Source: Galaxea fascicularis
Lineage: Eukaryota; Cnidaria; Anthozoa; Scleractinia; Euphylliidae
Assembly (NCBI GenBank): GCA_948470475.1
Contig: OX419335.1
Span: 38,948,803-39,012,802 of the forward strand
Length of the DNA stretch: 64,000 nucleotides
Direction of reading: 5' to 3'
Part shown: positions 26,601 through 39,300 of the stretch, piece after piece
Numbering within the stretch: position 1 is the stretch's first letter
Layout of the letters: the number at the start of each line of letters is the position of its first letter
Program-made: the position numbers and the translations under genes
Notes under the pieces: model-generated
What the model saw: only the letters and a program-made list of their open reading frames with translations
Told to the model about the DNA's origin: nothing
Databases searched by the model: none

Positions 26601-29600
26601 TTTTTTTTTTCGTTTTTTCCAGTGCTTGCATCAAACGATTGTAAGCAAATAGATTCAGTCAAGTCTTAGTGGTTGTATTTCTCAACATTCACTAAAAGCC
26701 TGCTTATACATGTAACAGACAGAAATTGAAGTCCCTGTTACCAAAATATGCTGAAAGTAATTCCTGACTATTACAGTAACGTGTCTTATGAAAAATGGAT
26801 GTGAAAATATGAAATCATACATTTGATCTGCGAATTAAAGTATAAAGACACATTGGTCCTGTAACGGCGGCAGTTCTATTTAAGAGAATGGCAAAAATTC
26901 ACCCCGCATTAAGAAGTATATCTTGCTTTTTATCACAAAGATTTTTTGCAGACAGTAGTAAACAAATACTCGCAAGATGAGGTATAGTTCTTTGCCTCGA
27001 AGAAGAGGAGATAATTATATGTCTATGGGGGATGTTATTTAGAAAACGTTTTTTGCTTTACAGACTGACTTTGTTTTGGTTATCTTGCGTGACATGATCC
27101 AAGCTTATCCCAACTTGCGAGTGATCCTCATGTCAGCAACAATTGACACTCAGATGTTTACAGAGTATTTTGGGAACTGTCCCATTGTTGAAATAGAAGG
27201 AAGGTCATTTCCTGTTCAAGGTACTGTAATTTGGCCCTTTAACTTCCAAGATCTGATTATTAATTCTCCTTTCTAGCTGCTATACATTTCCTTGTATATT
27301 AGTTGAGAGAATTTGGGGTTCTATCAAGATAACACCCTCTGGTTGATAAGTTTGTCTATTCTCATCACCCGTCTGCTGGACAATGTATTGATGTTTTGGG
27401 GAGAAGTTACATGCCAATCAGTTCTTTGTTGGTGACCAGTTATCAGGGCAGATGTAAGCAGCATCATAGTGGAACACGAAACAGAAACATCTAGAAAGTC
27501 CGCATAAAATGCATACGCGCTGGTACAACTAGTTTCCACTTTTAGCGAGTGTGACAACATGCTTCAACCAGCCTTACTGTATACGTATCGAGCAGCAGAC
27601 TGCTAGAATACAGCCTTTTATTATGTTAACACCAATGAAATACCAGATGAAAACATGTTCTCTTCACGCGCAAAAAGATCATTGTTGCTATGATTACATT
27701 ATTTATGACACCCATTTGAAAATCACTCGTCATTCATGAAATCTGATTGGCTCTCGACAGTGCAATTTATTCCCAAATTGCACCATTTTTTGCTCTAAAT
27801 CACATCCTTATATAAAGCCCATCAAAATTCAAAACTGGTTTTCCTGAAGTGAACATTAAATAAATATTACTATTGACAAAAACCTGTATGATTTCAAAAT
27901 GGGTGTAACAAAGTGGCAATTGAACTTCGTGGAGTGCAATTTTGGTCTAAAATCATACTTGAAATCACGTGTATGATTTCAGACCAAATTGCACTCCACT
28001 CAGTTCAATTACCATTATAAATCGCACCTTTGAAATGGTGTGGTATATCATTGGTGTTTATATTACAATAAAAAGAACATTACATGACCGCTTGGCAGGC
28101 TTGGAGATACGAAATTTGTCTTCTCATGTTAAAAAATATTTCACTCGTTCGCTGCGCTCACTCGTAAGCCCCCAGATGGAATAATAACCAGGGTTTGTGC
28201 GGTAAGCATTATATTTACATTAGCAGTTTGCACTTTATTCGTCGCTTCATCTTTGTTGCCAAGTAAAAATGGAGAATATGCGCAGAAAAGGTTTGCTTAT
28301 CTCAGCATGAAGTAAAAATAAATTTTGTTAGATGATAAGGGAAAGGTTTTAATGAGATTGTTAAGAAAATAATGTTCAGTGGTTACTTGTGTTGTACAGA
28401 GTATTACCTTGAAGACGTCATTCAAATGTTGAGTTTTGTCCCACCCCTCCCTGAGAAGAAGAAAAAAAGAGAGGAGACTGAGGACGACGAGGAGGTTGGT
28501 GAAATTTCAAATCTGCATACTACTTGTGATGGAGATCAGATGATGGAGTGTGGTTACTGAATTAATGGTGACAGATTACCAGTCTGTGTTGGTGGATGGA
28601 GTAGAAATAATCGGGTCATTTTTCACTAAAGCCCTCCCCTTAATATCTCTCTTTGCTCATTTTTGTTTTCTCTCTCGTGAAAGAGAGTCATGTTGTGGAT
28701 TGGATTAAAAGCGCAGTGTTAACAAATTATTAAACAAATGATAAGAGGTCCTGAAATTCCAGGAATTTTGTAAACTCAAGTAATAAAGTTTTCTTGAAAG
28801 ACATTGGGGAGCAGCCAGATGGGAAAATGAAACAACTGAAAAATACTTCATGTGCTTTATGGGTCCTGGATTAAAAACTTACCCGAGACCTAAAAAAGTC
28901 CTGGAATTTTGTTTATGAAAAAGTGTACGAAGCCTGTATGCTGTAAAGATTTTGGTTGACGTGCTGACGTAGTTGTCAGAGTTTGCGATGTAATATCGGA
29001 TCCTTAAACTCGGAAACATGGACAAAAACTGAGAGTTCGCAATGAGCTAAAAACTTCGCTTTTTCAAGACTTGATTGTGATAGTCTTCTTCAGTCGCTGA
29101 TTAATTTATATGGGATGCTTTGTTCTTTTTAGGAAAACTGTAACCTGACTTGCAGCGATGATTATTCGTTCCAAACCAAGAATGCTCTGGCGCAGCTTAG
29201 TGAAAAAGAAATGTCTTTTGAGCTGATAGAGGTAACGAGTTTTGTTTGTTTCATTTATGTAAGTAAATGTTTAACTTCCAAATATTTGAAAACTCTACCA
29301 TTTCTGTCGACAGGATAAGGTATGGACTATTTCACTGGTATCATCGAATTGAATATTATATTCATGTTCGACGTTTTGTTGCTTTCATCACTAAGCTAAT
29401 GATCGGACACGTTATTTCAAAGAACATTCTCTTCTACAGGCGTTGTTAAATTACATGTCTGGTTTGAATATCCCTGGAGCTGTACTCATTTTTCTTCCTG
29501 GGTGGAACTTAATATTTGCCCTGCATAAACATCTGAAGATGCATCCGCAATTCGGTAAGAGCTTTCCACAACCAGTACCTCTTACTTCCAATAACACTTT

Positions 29601-30277
29601 CAGGTAGATAGTGTTCTGGCAATTAAGAAAATTAAGTAAATTATCAACATACGAAAATTTATTTAAACTAGGCGGCCTGTTGTCACTGAGAAAGCATTCA
29701 ATTATAAATTTTACTAAGTAACGACTGAAGTTGCTGTACATGTATTCTTCAAGTAAGCCGGCGTTTTTGTAGTTCTAATGTTCGGCAATGTCTGGAATAG
29801 ACTGTATCTTTCACATTAAAGCTGCGATAGGTTGACTTGACGGTTAAGTGAATTTTGGTGTAACGGTTTTAGTTTTTGTGTGGCTTAACGAAGTGTGTAG
29901 CCACATTATGGCACGATCGGATTTATTTATTTGTCCACGAGAGTCGAGCGCCTGTCACGTGTAGTAAGTTACACGTGTACGCATTGCGGACCTATTTTTA
30001 TGTCGTTTTCATATGTAATTCTTGTCTACTTTTTCGTTTTGTTTTGTTTTAATTCCAGGAATCAGCAGCAGGTATCGTTTACTTCCGTTACATTCCCAGA
30101 TCCCAAGAGAAGATCAGCGCCGGGTGTTTGAACCAGTACCGCAAGGAGTGACAAAGGTCGCTAATAACATTTCTAGTGAAGGAATATTTTCACCGACAAC
30201 ATCAGAGTGGTTTTACTAAACCCGTGAAACAATTTTTGTGACGCAATATGCAATATCACGTATTAGTATCACCTAAC

Positions 30278-30315
<38 letters not shown>

Positions 30316-33300
30316 GCTCCTTGAGTAGCAATCGAGCGTGAAGCTTTCTTTCTTCAACTTGCATTTGCTAACTTTGTTATTGCTTTTTCTGTCCGACTAG
30401 TTAGTTGGGTGATACTAAAACAATTATACGCTTCGCCCTCAAGGGCCATGGGTCTAATTGTTAAATAGTCAGATAGACACAAATGAATACAAAGGAATAA
30501 ATGTGTAAAAGGTGTTGGTAGTTAGTATTACACTAACATCTACTTCATTGGGTAAGTAAAAGCACTCTTAAAGTTTACCCAACTTGTTGCGGACTCATGT
30601 TGAGGAATCAGGACAGTTCGCGTATGTCAGCACAACTTTCCAAACTGCAGTGTCCTGGCTTGCGTTTCTGGAACCCTCAGACCTGTGGAACCATTTAACA
30701 CTCGCAGTATTTTTTTGTTTTGTTAATAAGAAACAGTGGGCTGGTTTGCAAGAAAAACGTCCAGTCGATAGAAAACGTACTAGATTAGTACTTTTCGGGC
30801 TCAAAAGGTCTAGAGGAGTTTCGTATAACGGTCCCCCGCTATCCTTAGCGAGATTACACTTAACCCGAAACTCTCTTTATTGTACCCCGAGTTAGCTTTA
30901 ACTGCCGGTGGTTGGTTTTCGAGCGAGCTATTAGTAGTGGAGTTGTCTGTTTTCCGAGTAGTTTGAATTTCTATTTACCGACGTTTGTTCTGGTGTTTTT
31001 GCAGATCATTCTTTCAACCAATATCGCTGAAACGAGCATCACCATTGATGATGTCGTGTTTGTCATTGATTCTTGCAAGTATGTCAGCCCTGAATTGCTT
31101 TGTTACATGCATGCAAATAACGACATCATATTTTCTTGATTGAAACATGTTACAAATACGTAACTACAGTTTGCTTTATGAAAACGAAACTTGTTTATCT
31201 TGCTTTCCATCAGAGCTAAAGTGAAGCTGTTTACGTCACACAACAACATGACAAACTATGCGACTGTATGGGCTTCAAGGACGAACATGGAACAAAGGCG
31301 CGGCCGCGCAGGTAGAGTGAGGCCGGGATTTGCTTTCCACCTCTGCAGTAGAACACGCGCTTCAAGGTAAGTTGGAGGGTAGTCAGTAAAGGACCAACCC
31401 CTCCCTTCTACCAACTATGGTGCGAGAGATTCATAGATCATCACTTTTCTCATATCTGACGTCCGTTTCTTAAACTCCTGAAAAGGCTTCGGGCCCAAGA
31501 AGTACTTATCAAGTCTGTTTTCATGTAATTGCAACTGGCTTTTTAGACAAAACTTCCCAATGTATTTCTTAATTTTATAGCGTACTTTCGTAAACGAGTT
31601 GAAGATAACAGTTTTTCGGGCCCGAATTGTTTTCGGAAGTTTCCAGAAACACGCGCCAAGTCTGGTTTTTTTTTTCCCAATTGTTGCGTCGTGTTTCAAA
31701 CTCAAATTTGCGGGATGACACTTAGAAGCCGTACACCAGGAACAAATAAACCTCATGCAACTAATTTTTTTGCGGCTACATATCCAAAGTTAGTTTTTCG
31801 TTTGCTGAACTGGAACGTTCTTAATCTCTTTTCTGTAGAAGAAACTCTTTCGCTATGCTTAGTTAAAAGTTTCATGTTTTGACATTTTTGTTTGCGTTGT
31901 TTGTGTCTAACAAGGAGGATCCGTTTCACTTCATTAGCATACGTTAGCATAAACGATGAAACAAGCCGCAGATAAATACACGCCATAAATTGAAAGCTCT
32001 CGTGAAACTTTCATCAAAAATTGGTTTGAGAAATAAACGTTGAAAATGTCTAGATTTAACGTAGATTGTATGGATGGTGTATATGAAATAGATCGTATAA
32101 GAACTACGGAAATGAAATAAAATGAAGAAATGAACGCAATTTACGTAAAGAGGCCTGAAAAAAATTAAGGACTTCGACGGGGTTTGAACCCGTGACCTGC
32201 TCCCAGCGTCACTGTGTTCATAGCTCAGTTGGTTACAGCATCGCACCGGCATCGGGAGGTCACGGGTTCAACCCCAGTTGAATTTCTAGTCCTTTCGATA
32301 GAACGAATTTACCGAGTTCGTCAATTTTCATGGCCATTGCCGAGATGAAGTTTGAAAATTTTAAATTGCATCGAAAGACCATAAGCAGCTGGCAGTTACC
32401 AACAACTTCAGCCATTCTGATCAACAGGTTTTTCTTCATCTCAATTTGAATAACTCTTGTTGACTCTCTGTTTTTATTTACAGACTGGCTGAGCATGCCA
32501 CTCCTGAGATTCTGCGCACTCCGCTTCATGAACTGGCTCTCACTATCAAGCTTCTCAAACTCGGAGACATTGGAGCGTTTTTAAACAAAGCCATCGAGCC
32601 TCCTCCTTTGGACGCCGTGGCAGAATCTGTAGCGCTACTGAAAGGTGGGTGTCTCGTCCACAAGAGCGGTTTTCAGTTGACTGTCGAGAGTTGTTCTTGT
32701 TGCCTTGGTTTTGCAGTACGTTGCTCTGTGATTGGGTGGCAAAATGATGAAAAGGAAATACAATCAGGATTTGCACGTGCGCACTGATTTTCCCGCGCTT
32801 GGCGCTGACTACATGTAATTCCTTCGAATTCTAATATTTCTGATATTTGTGTCTGTTGCGATTGGCCAGAATAATTGCCTTGTTTTGGTTAAACAACAGT
32901 CAATTGAAAACTGATATTGATGGTATCCATAGAAATCCGCTAGATAATAGCCACAGAAGAAAACTACTTTTCTCGGGAATCCGAAAATGTTTGAAAACGT
33001 AATCCAACTGATTCCATCCATGCGAGACTTTTTGCTTGAAAGAACATTCCAACTCCTCGATTCCTTATGTGATTGTTCTATTGTTTTACTTAGTTTTGTT
33101 TTACGTCGTCGTTTTTATAAACTTTCTTAAATAAATTTGTTTAAAAAATATATATCGCAGTTTCTTTATCTTTAAATGCTTTAAAAAATCACTTCCTCGT
33201 ATCTGTTATAACAGAAATTTAATAAAATGCGGAAGGGCGCACAGACTTTTGCGATTTGAAGTGCATTTTTCTTCACTAACCTCGGGTAACAGTTTGCTGC

Positions 33301-36300
33301 CTGCCTCTGTGGTTGACGCTGTACATGCTTTATCGTCGTTTTACCGCCATTTTATTTAGTGTATTGAAACTTTAACGAACGGTGTTCGTGTTTTGTTTAG
33401 ATATGGAGGCTTTAGACAGAAACATGAATTTAACACCGCTTGGCTATATTTTGGCAAAACTGCCTGTGGAACCTCGACTTGGAAAGATGATCATTCTCGG
33501 GTGTGTGTTCCAGTGAGTATTCGTTCGTTCTTTACACTTTTGCTCCCACGACTTCAATCTTAATTCTCCTCGCTGTCTGCCGTGCATTACTAATGCTTGT
33601 TCTGAGAATCCCCTTGTTGATTTTTTCACTCCCTTTTTCGACTGCATGCTTTTTTAGATATTTCTGCTGGCCATGTACACTTGAGTGACTGAAGACACCG
33701 TGATCTTTTCAAGAGTCTGCCAAAACGTTTACAGCATACTTTCATTTTTCTTAGAGAACATATTTGCACATTAGAGGTTTTCTAATTAAAATTTATCACG
33801 TTGGAGAGGTCAAGCCTTTTTACGAAACTAGTTCTGGCTCCCGTTTGATGTGTTGTCTGTTCCTCATTCCGCAGCTGTGGAGATGCAATGTGTACAATAG
33901 CTGCCAGCACCAGTTTCCCTGAGCCATTTGAAACGCCATCTGACCGCAAGAGACTGGGTTGGGTGCATAAGAAGTTTTCAGGGACACGCTGCAGTGATCA
34001 CATTGCCCTGCTTAGTGCATACCAAGCTTGGGAAGATGCCAGGTAAATTACACTAGATTAGCTTAATTTTCAATCGTGGCCGAAGAAATAGCCTGTGAAG
34101 AAACGATCTCGTTTAGGTAAGGTAAGTGGTAAGGTAATCTTTATTTAAACGCGGTAAAATTCATTCAGGTTTGACTCCTGCGACCATGCAAGCGAGAAAT
34201 TGACCTTTCTTTTTTTTTTTTTTCTGTCTTTGCTCCCTTTTATTCTCTATCTGTCGTAACCGTCTTAGCCGCTGGTGGCGGCTTGGCCGCCCGTGGCCGA
34301 GTCATAGTTTGTTTTATTGAATTAATATTAGGACTGGTGTAAAGGGATCTAAACCGAATGCGTTTGAGTGGCGGCTGGTTTAGAAAAGCGACATTACTAT
34401 TGCGTATTTATGATCTGTCTCTGTTGCCATCTAGATCAGAGGAGAATGAGTCTGCAGAGATTTATTTCTGTGAAAATCATCAATTAAACTTGTCAACTCT
34501 GCGCATGACAGCTGAGGCCAAGGTAGGATTACATTTGGCTACAGTACAGTTATACCAGGCTTGATTGGATATTAATTGAAACATAATATATTAAATGCCA
34601 ACGTCGCAAAGATTATATAGCATGTGAGAACGTCCAACTACTTTAATGTCCTTTCTCTATTTCGTTGCTTTTCCAGCTACAGCTTAAAGATTTACTTTGT
34701 AACGCCGGCTTTCCTGACGGTATGTAACTTTTTTTCGTGCGAGAAATATGTTTTATTGCAAAGCTCGAATATCATAGTGTGTTGGCTGGGCTTGGCTTTA
34801 AATGCAGAATACCTTTTCGCATTTAGCAAACGGTGGCAATTTGTTTTGAAATAAGCATCTTCTGGACTATTTGATAACGGGTGACATCAGAGACAGCATT
34901 TGATCAAAAAATCGATTACAAGAACTCGATTAACACGGGAGGTGTTTTCACGGACTATCTTACTTGCACACCCGATGACATAGTGGTGACTGGCTTAAGC
35001 TAACCACAAAAATGGCTATTTGTTGGCATCGGAGGGAGAGCTTTAATATCAGGAAAACTCGAAAACTATGTGTTTGTGGTATTTTAACTTTTTTTATTAC
35101 TTTCTTTAATGTCTGAAGCGTATGCTGGTCATGGGAACGATATACTCCAGATAAGTGTGGAATTAAATGACGATCGGTCAAAAGGGAGGATTTCTATCTT
35201 ACCTCGCAAATTAGAAATCAAATCAGAGATGATAACTTTATTTTAAGAAACGTACATGTTGCGAGAATTTTTTCGGTCTTGAACTCTCAGAAAAGTGCTG
35301 AATAAACGGTGGAGCTCATGATATATATCAGGGCTGTCATTAAGTGCCGGGGGTTGGGGATCTTCCCTTCGTATTTTGAGTTCGCTACATCAACTCGAAT
35401 CCCTTTGTTTGTTTTGCTTATCTAGTGGCAGCCCTGTATATAGTGGATATTGATTATGCGGCTTATGGGTTTGTATCTTGACAGAGTGCATGCACCCTCA
35501 GCCCTTCAACTACAGTGGACCTGACTCCAAACTGGATATGGTAAGAAACTTTAGAGTTGGGTGGGTGTCATTTGGCAAAATGACCCCCCCCCCAGCTGAC
35601 CAGTTTTAGTCGCATAACGCCCCCCCCCCCTTCCCACCTTCCCCATCCTTTTAAAGAATGAGTGGTTCGTTAATGGTAGATGTACTATCTCCCCGCGCTT
35701 CACAAGGGCGAATATACAATTTGGTTTCAGGTTGTTGCGCTGCTTTGTCTTGGTTTGTATCCCAATGTGTGTGTTCATCGAGAGAAGAGAAAGGTTTTAA
35801 CAACCGAGGGCAAAGCGGCGCTGATCCATAAGTCGTCAGTGAACTGTTCCAACAGGGAACAAACATTTCCGTCTCCGTTCTTCGTCTTCGGAGAAAAGGT
35901 AAGTAGATGACCTCCCGGATAAACAGAGTTGGTTGGCTACTTGTTTGCTTTCTTAATCCGTGTACGTGGCGCATTGTAAGGTTATGGGGTCCGTTTAAGT
36001 CCTACTGTGCGGGAGTGCCACCTTGATATTAAAACACAAGGGTACAACTGGGTAGTCCAGTAGTTGTGCTCATCGTCTCATCTGTTTCCTGGTTCTTCTT
36101 TCCCTGCACTGGGTTCCCTGGACTGGGTTCGGTTGTGGACTGCTCTTCTGGCTTCCCCCAGCCCCTTACCCACTCAGGCCAACAAATACACCACTTTGCT
36201 AATGATCATTTTCAAGTGAATTGTGGGTAGATCCAGTCCTTTGTGGAGGCAAACGGCCATTTAAAGACGTACATGTAATTTGAAATTATAATTTTGACCG

Positions 36301-39300
36301 TTTGCTCCCACAAAGAACTGGATCTACCCACAATTCACTTGGAACTGATCATTAGCGAAATACTGTATTTATCTTTTCTGGTTATCTTGTTTCTCTGCAA
36401 CATAGATTCAAAGGAGCATTTTCAAATTGCTGACGTACACGTGTTGAATTTTGTTGTAGATTCGTACCCGCGCTGTTTCCTGTAAGCAGATGACAATGGT
36501 CAATCCTCTTCAGCTGTTAATGTTCAGCCAGAGTAAAGTAGAATCGGAAAACGGAATCGTCAAAATGGACGACTGGTAAATGTTATTTCTTTGCCCGTTT
36601 GCTGTTTAAATTGTAATATTCTGTCATCCTCGGAGACTTAGTAGCAGACAACTGGGATGCAACGAAGAAATCACTTGCAAATCGGGACTACGAATTCAAA
36701 GTAAACTTTCGCTACTCCCGAACAAGGTGTCCACAGGGCTCGCTGGACTGCCGAATCTTTTCGCTTTTCTCGATCGGAAGACCTTCTCTACTCGACTTAG
36801 TAGCTTCGAGGCGGGTTGTGTGGCTCGCGGCTCGCGTAAGGCACTTAGGCGAAGATCTACCAAAGAGGACCGGCTCACTGGCAGAGCCGAAATACTTAAA
36901 TCGCATCTCTGATTTTCCATGCTGAACGGAACAGAGCCTGTTTCAAATTCTGGTCAACAGTGCTAAAAAAAATTAATATAAATAAAAAAATATATTTATA
37001 GAGCCCTGAACCACTACTTGTGCTAAGTGCTTTACAATATGTCTCCCGCAAAACAAAACGTCAAAAAGTAGTAGAAAGTAGTCTACTACTACTACTACTA
37101 CCACTACCACTACCACTGCCACTACCACTACCACTACCACTACCACTACCACTACCACTGCCACTGCCACTGCCACTACCACTACCACTGCCACTACCAC
37201 TACCAATGCCACTGCCACTGCCACTACCACTACCACTACCACTACCACTACCACTACCACTGCCACTGCCACTACCACTACAACTACCACTGCCACTGCC
37301 ACTGCCACTACCACTACCACTGCCACTGCCACTGCCACTGCCACTGCCACTACCACTACCACTACCACTACCACTCCCACTGCCACTACCACTGCCAATG
37401 CCACTGCCACTACCACTACCACTACCACTACCACTGCCACTACCACTACCACTACCACTGCCACTGCCACTACCACTACCACTACCACTACCACTACCAC
37501 TATCACTATCACTACCACTACCACTGCCACTGCCACTACCACTACCACTGCCACTACCACTACCACTGCCACTGCCACTGGCACCACCACTGCCACTACC
37601 ACTGCCAATGCCACTGCCAATGCCAATGCCAATGCCACTACCACTGCCATTGCCACTACCACTGCCAATGCCACTGCCACTACCACTACCACTGCCACTA
37701 CCACTGCCACTGGCACCACCACTGCCACTACCACTGCCACTGCCACTGCCACTACCACTGCCACTGCCAATGCCAATGCCACTACCACTGCCACTGCCAC
37801 TGCCACTACCACTGCGAATGCCACTGGCACCACCACTGCCACTACCACTGCCAATGCCACTGCCAATGCCAATGCCAATGCCACTACCACTGCCATTGCC
37901 ACTACCACTGCCAATGCCACTGCCACTACCACTACCACTACCACTGCCACTACCACTGCCACTGGCACCACCACTGCCACTACCACTGCCACTACCACTG
38001 CCACTGCCACTGCCACTGCCACTGCCACTACCACTGCCACTACCACTGCCACTACCACTGGCACCACCACTGCCACTACCACTACCACTACCACTGCCAC
38101 TGCCACTGCCACTGCAACTGCCACTGCCACTGCCACTGCCACTGCCACTACCACTACCACTACCACTGCCACTACCACTACCACTGCCACTGCCACTGCC
38201 ACTACCACTGCCAATGCCAATGCCAATGCCAATGCCAATGCCACTACCACTGCCACTGCCAATGCCACTGCCACTACCACTACCACTACCACTACCACTA
38301 CCACTACCACTGCCACTACCACTGCCACTGCCACTATTACTACCACTACCACTACCACTGCCACTACCACTACCACTACCACTACCACTACCACTACCAC
38401 TGCCACTACCACTACCACTACCACTGCCACTACCACTGCCAATGCCAATGCCACTACCACTGCCAATGCCACTGCCAATGCCACTACCACTGCCACTGCC
38501 ACTACCACTACCACTACCACTACCACTGCCACTACCACTATCACTATCACTATCACTACCACTACCACTGCCACTACCACTGCCAATGCCACTGCCAATG
38601 CCAATGCCACTACCACTGCCAATGCCAATGCCACTATCACTACCACTGCCACTACCACTACCACTGCCACTACCACTACCACTGCCACTACCACTGCCAA
38701 TGCCACTGCCAATGCCACTACCACTGCCACTGCCACTACCACTGCCACTACCACTACCACTACCACTACCACTACCACTGCCACTACCACTACCACTACC
38801 ACTATCACTATCACTACCACTACCACTGCCACTACCACTGCCAATGCCAATGCCAATGCCACTACCACTACCACTACCACTACCACTATCACTATCACTA
38901 CCACTGCCACTACCACTGCCAATGCCACTGCCACTACCACTGCCACTACCACTACCACTACGACTACCACTATCACTACCACTGCCACTACCACTACCAC
39001 TGCCACTACCACTACCACTCCCACTGCCACTGCCACTACCACTACCACTACCACTACCACTACCACTGCCACTGCCACTGCCACTGCCACTGCCACTGCC
39101 ACTGCCACTACCACTATCACTACCACTACCACTGCCACTACCACTGCCAATGCCACTACCACTACCACTATCACTACCACCTCCACTACCACTACCACTA
39201 CCACTACCACTATCACTATCACTATCACTATCACTACCACTACCACTACCACTGCCACTGTCACTGCCAATGCCACTACCACTTCCACTACCACTGCCAC

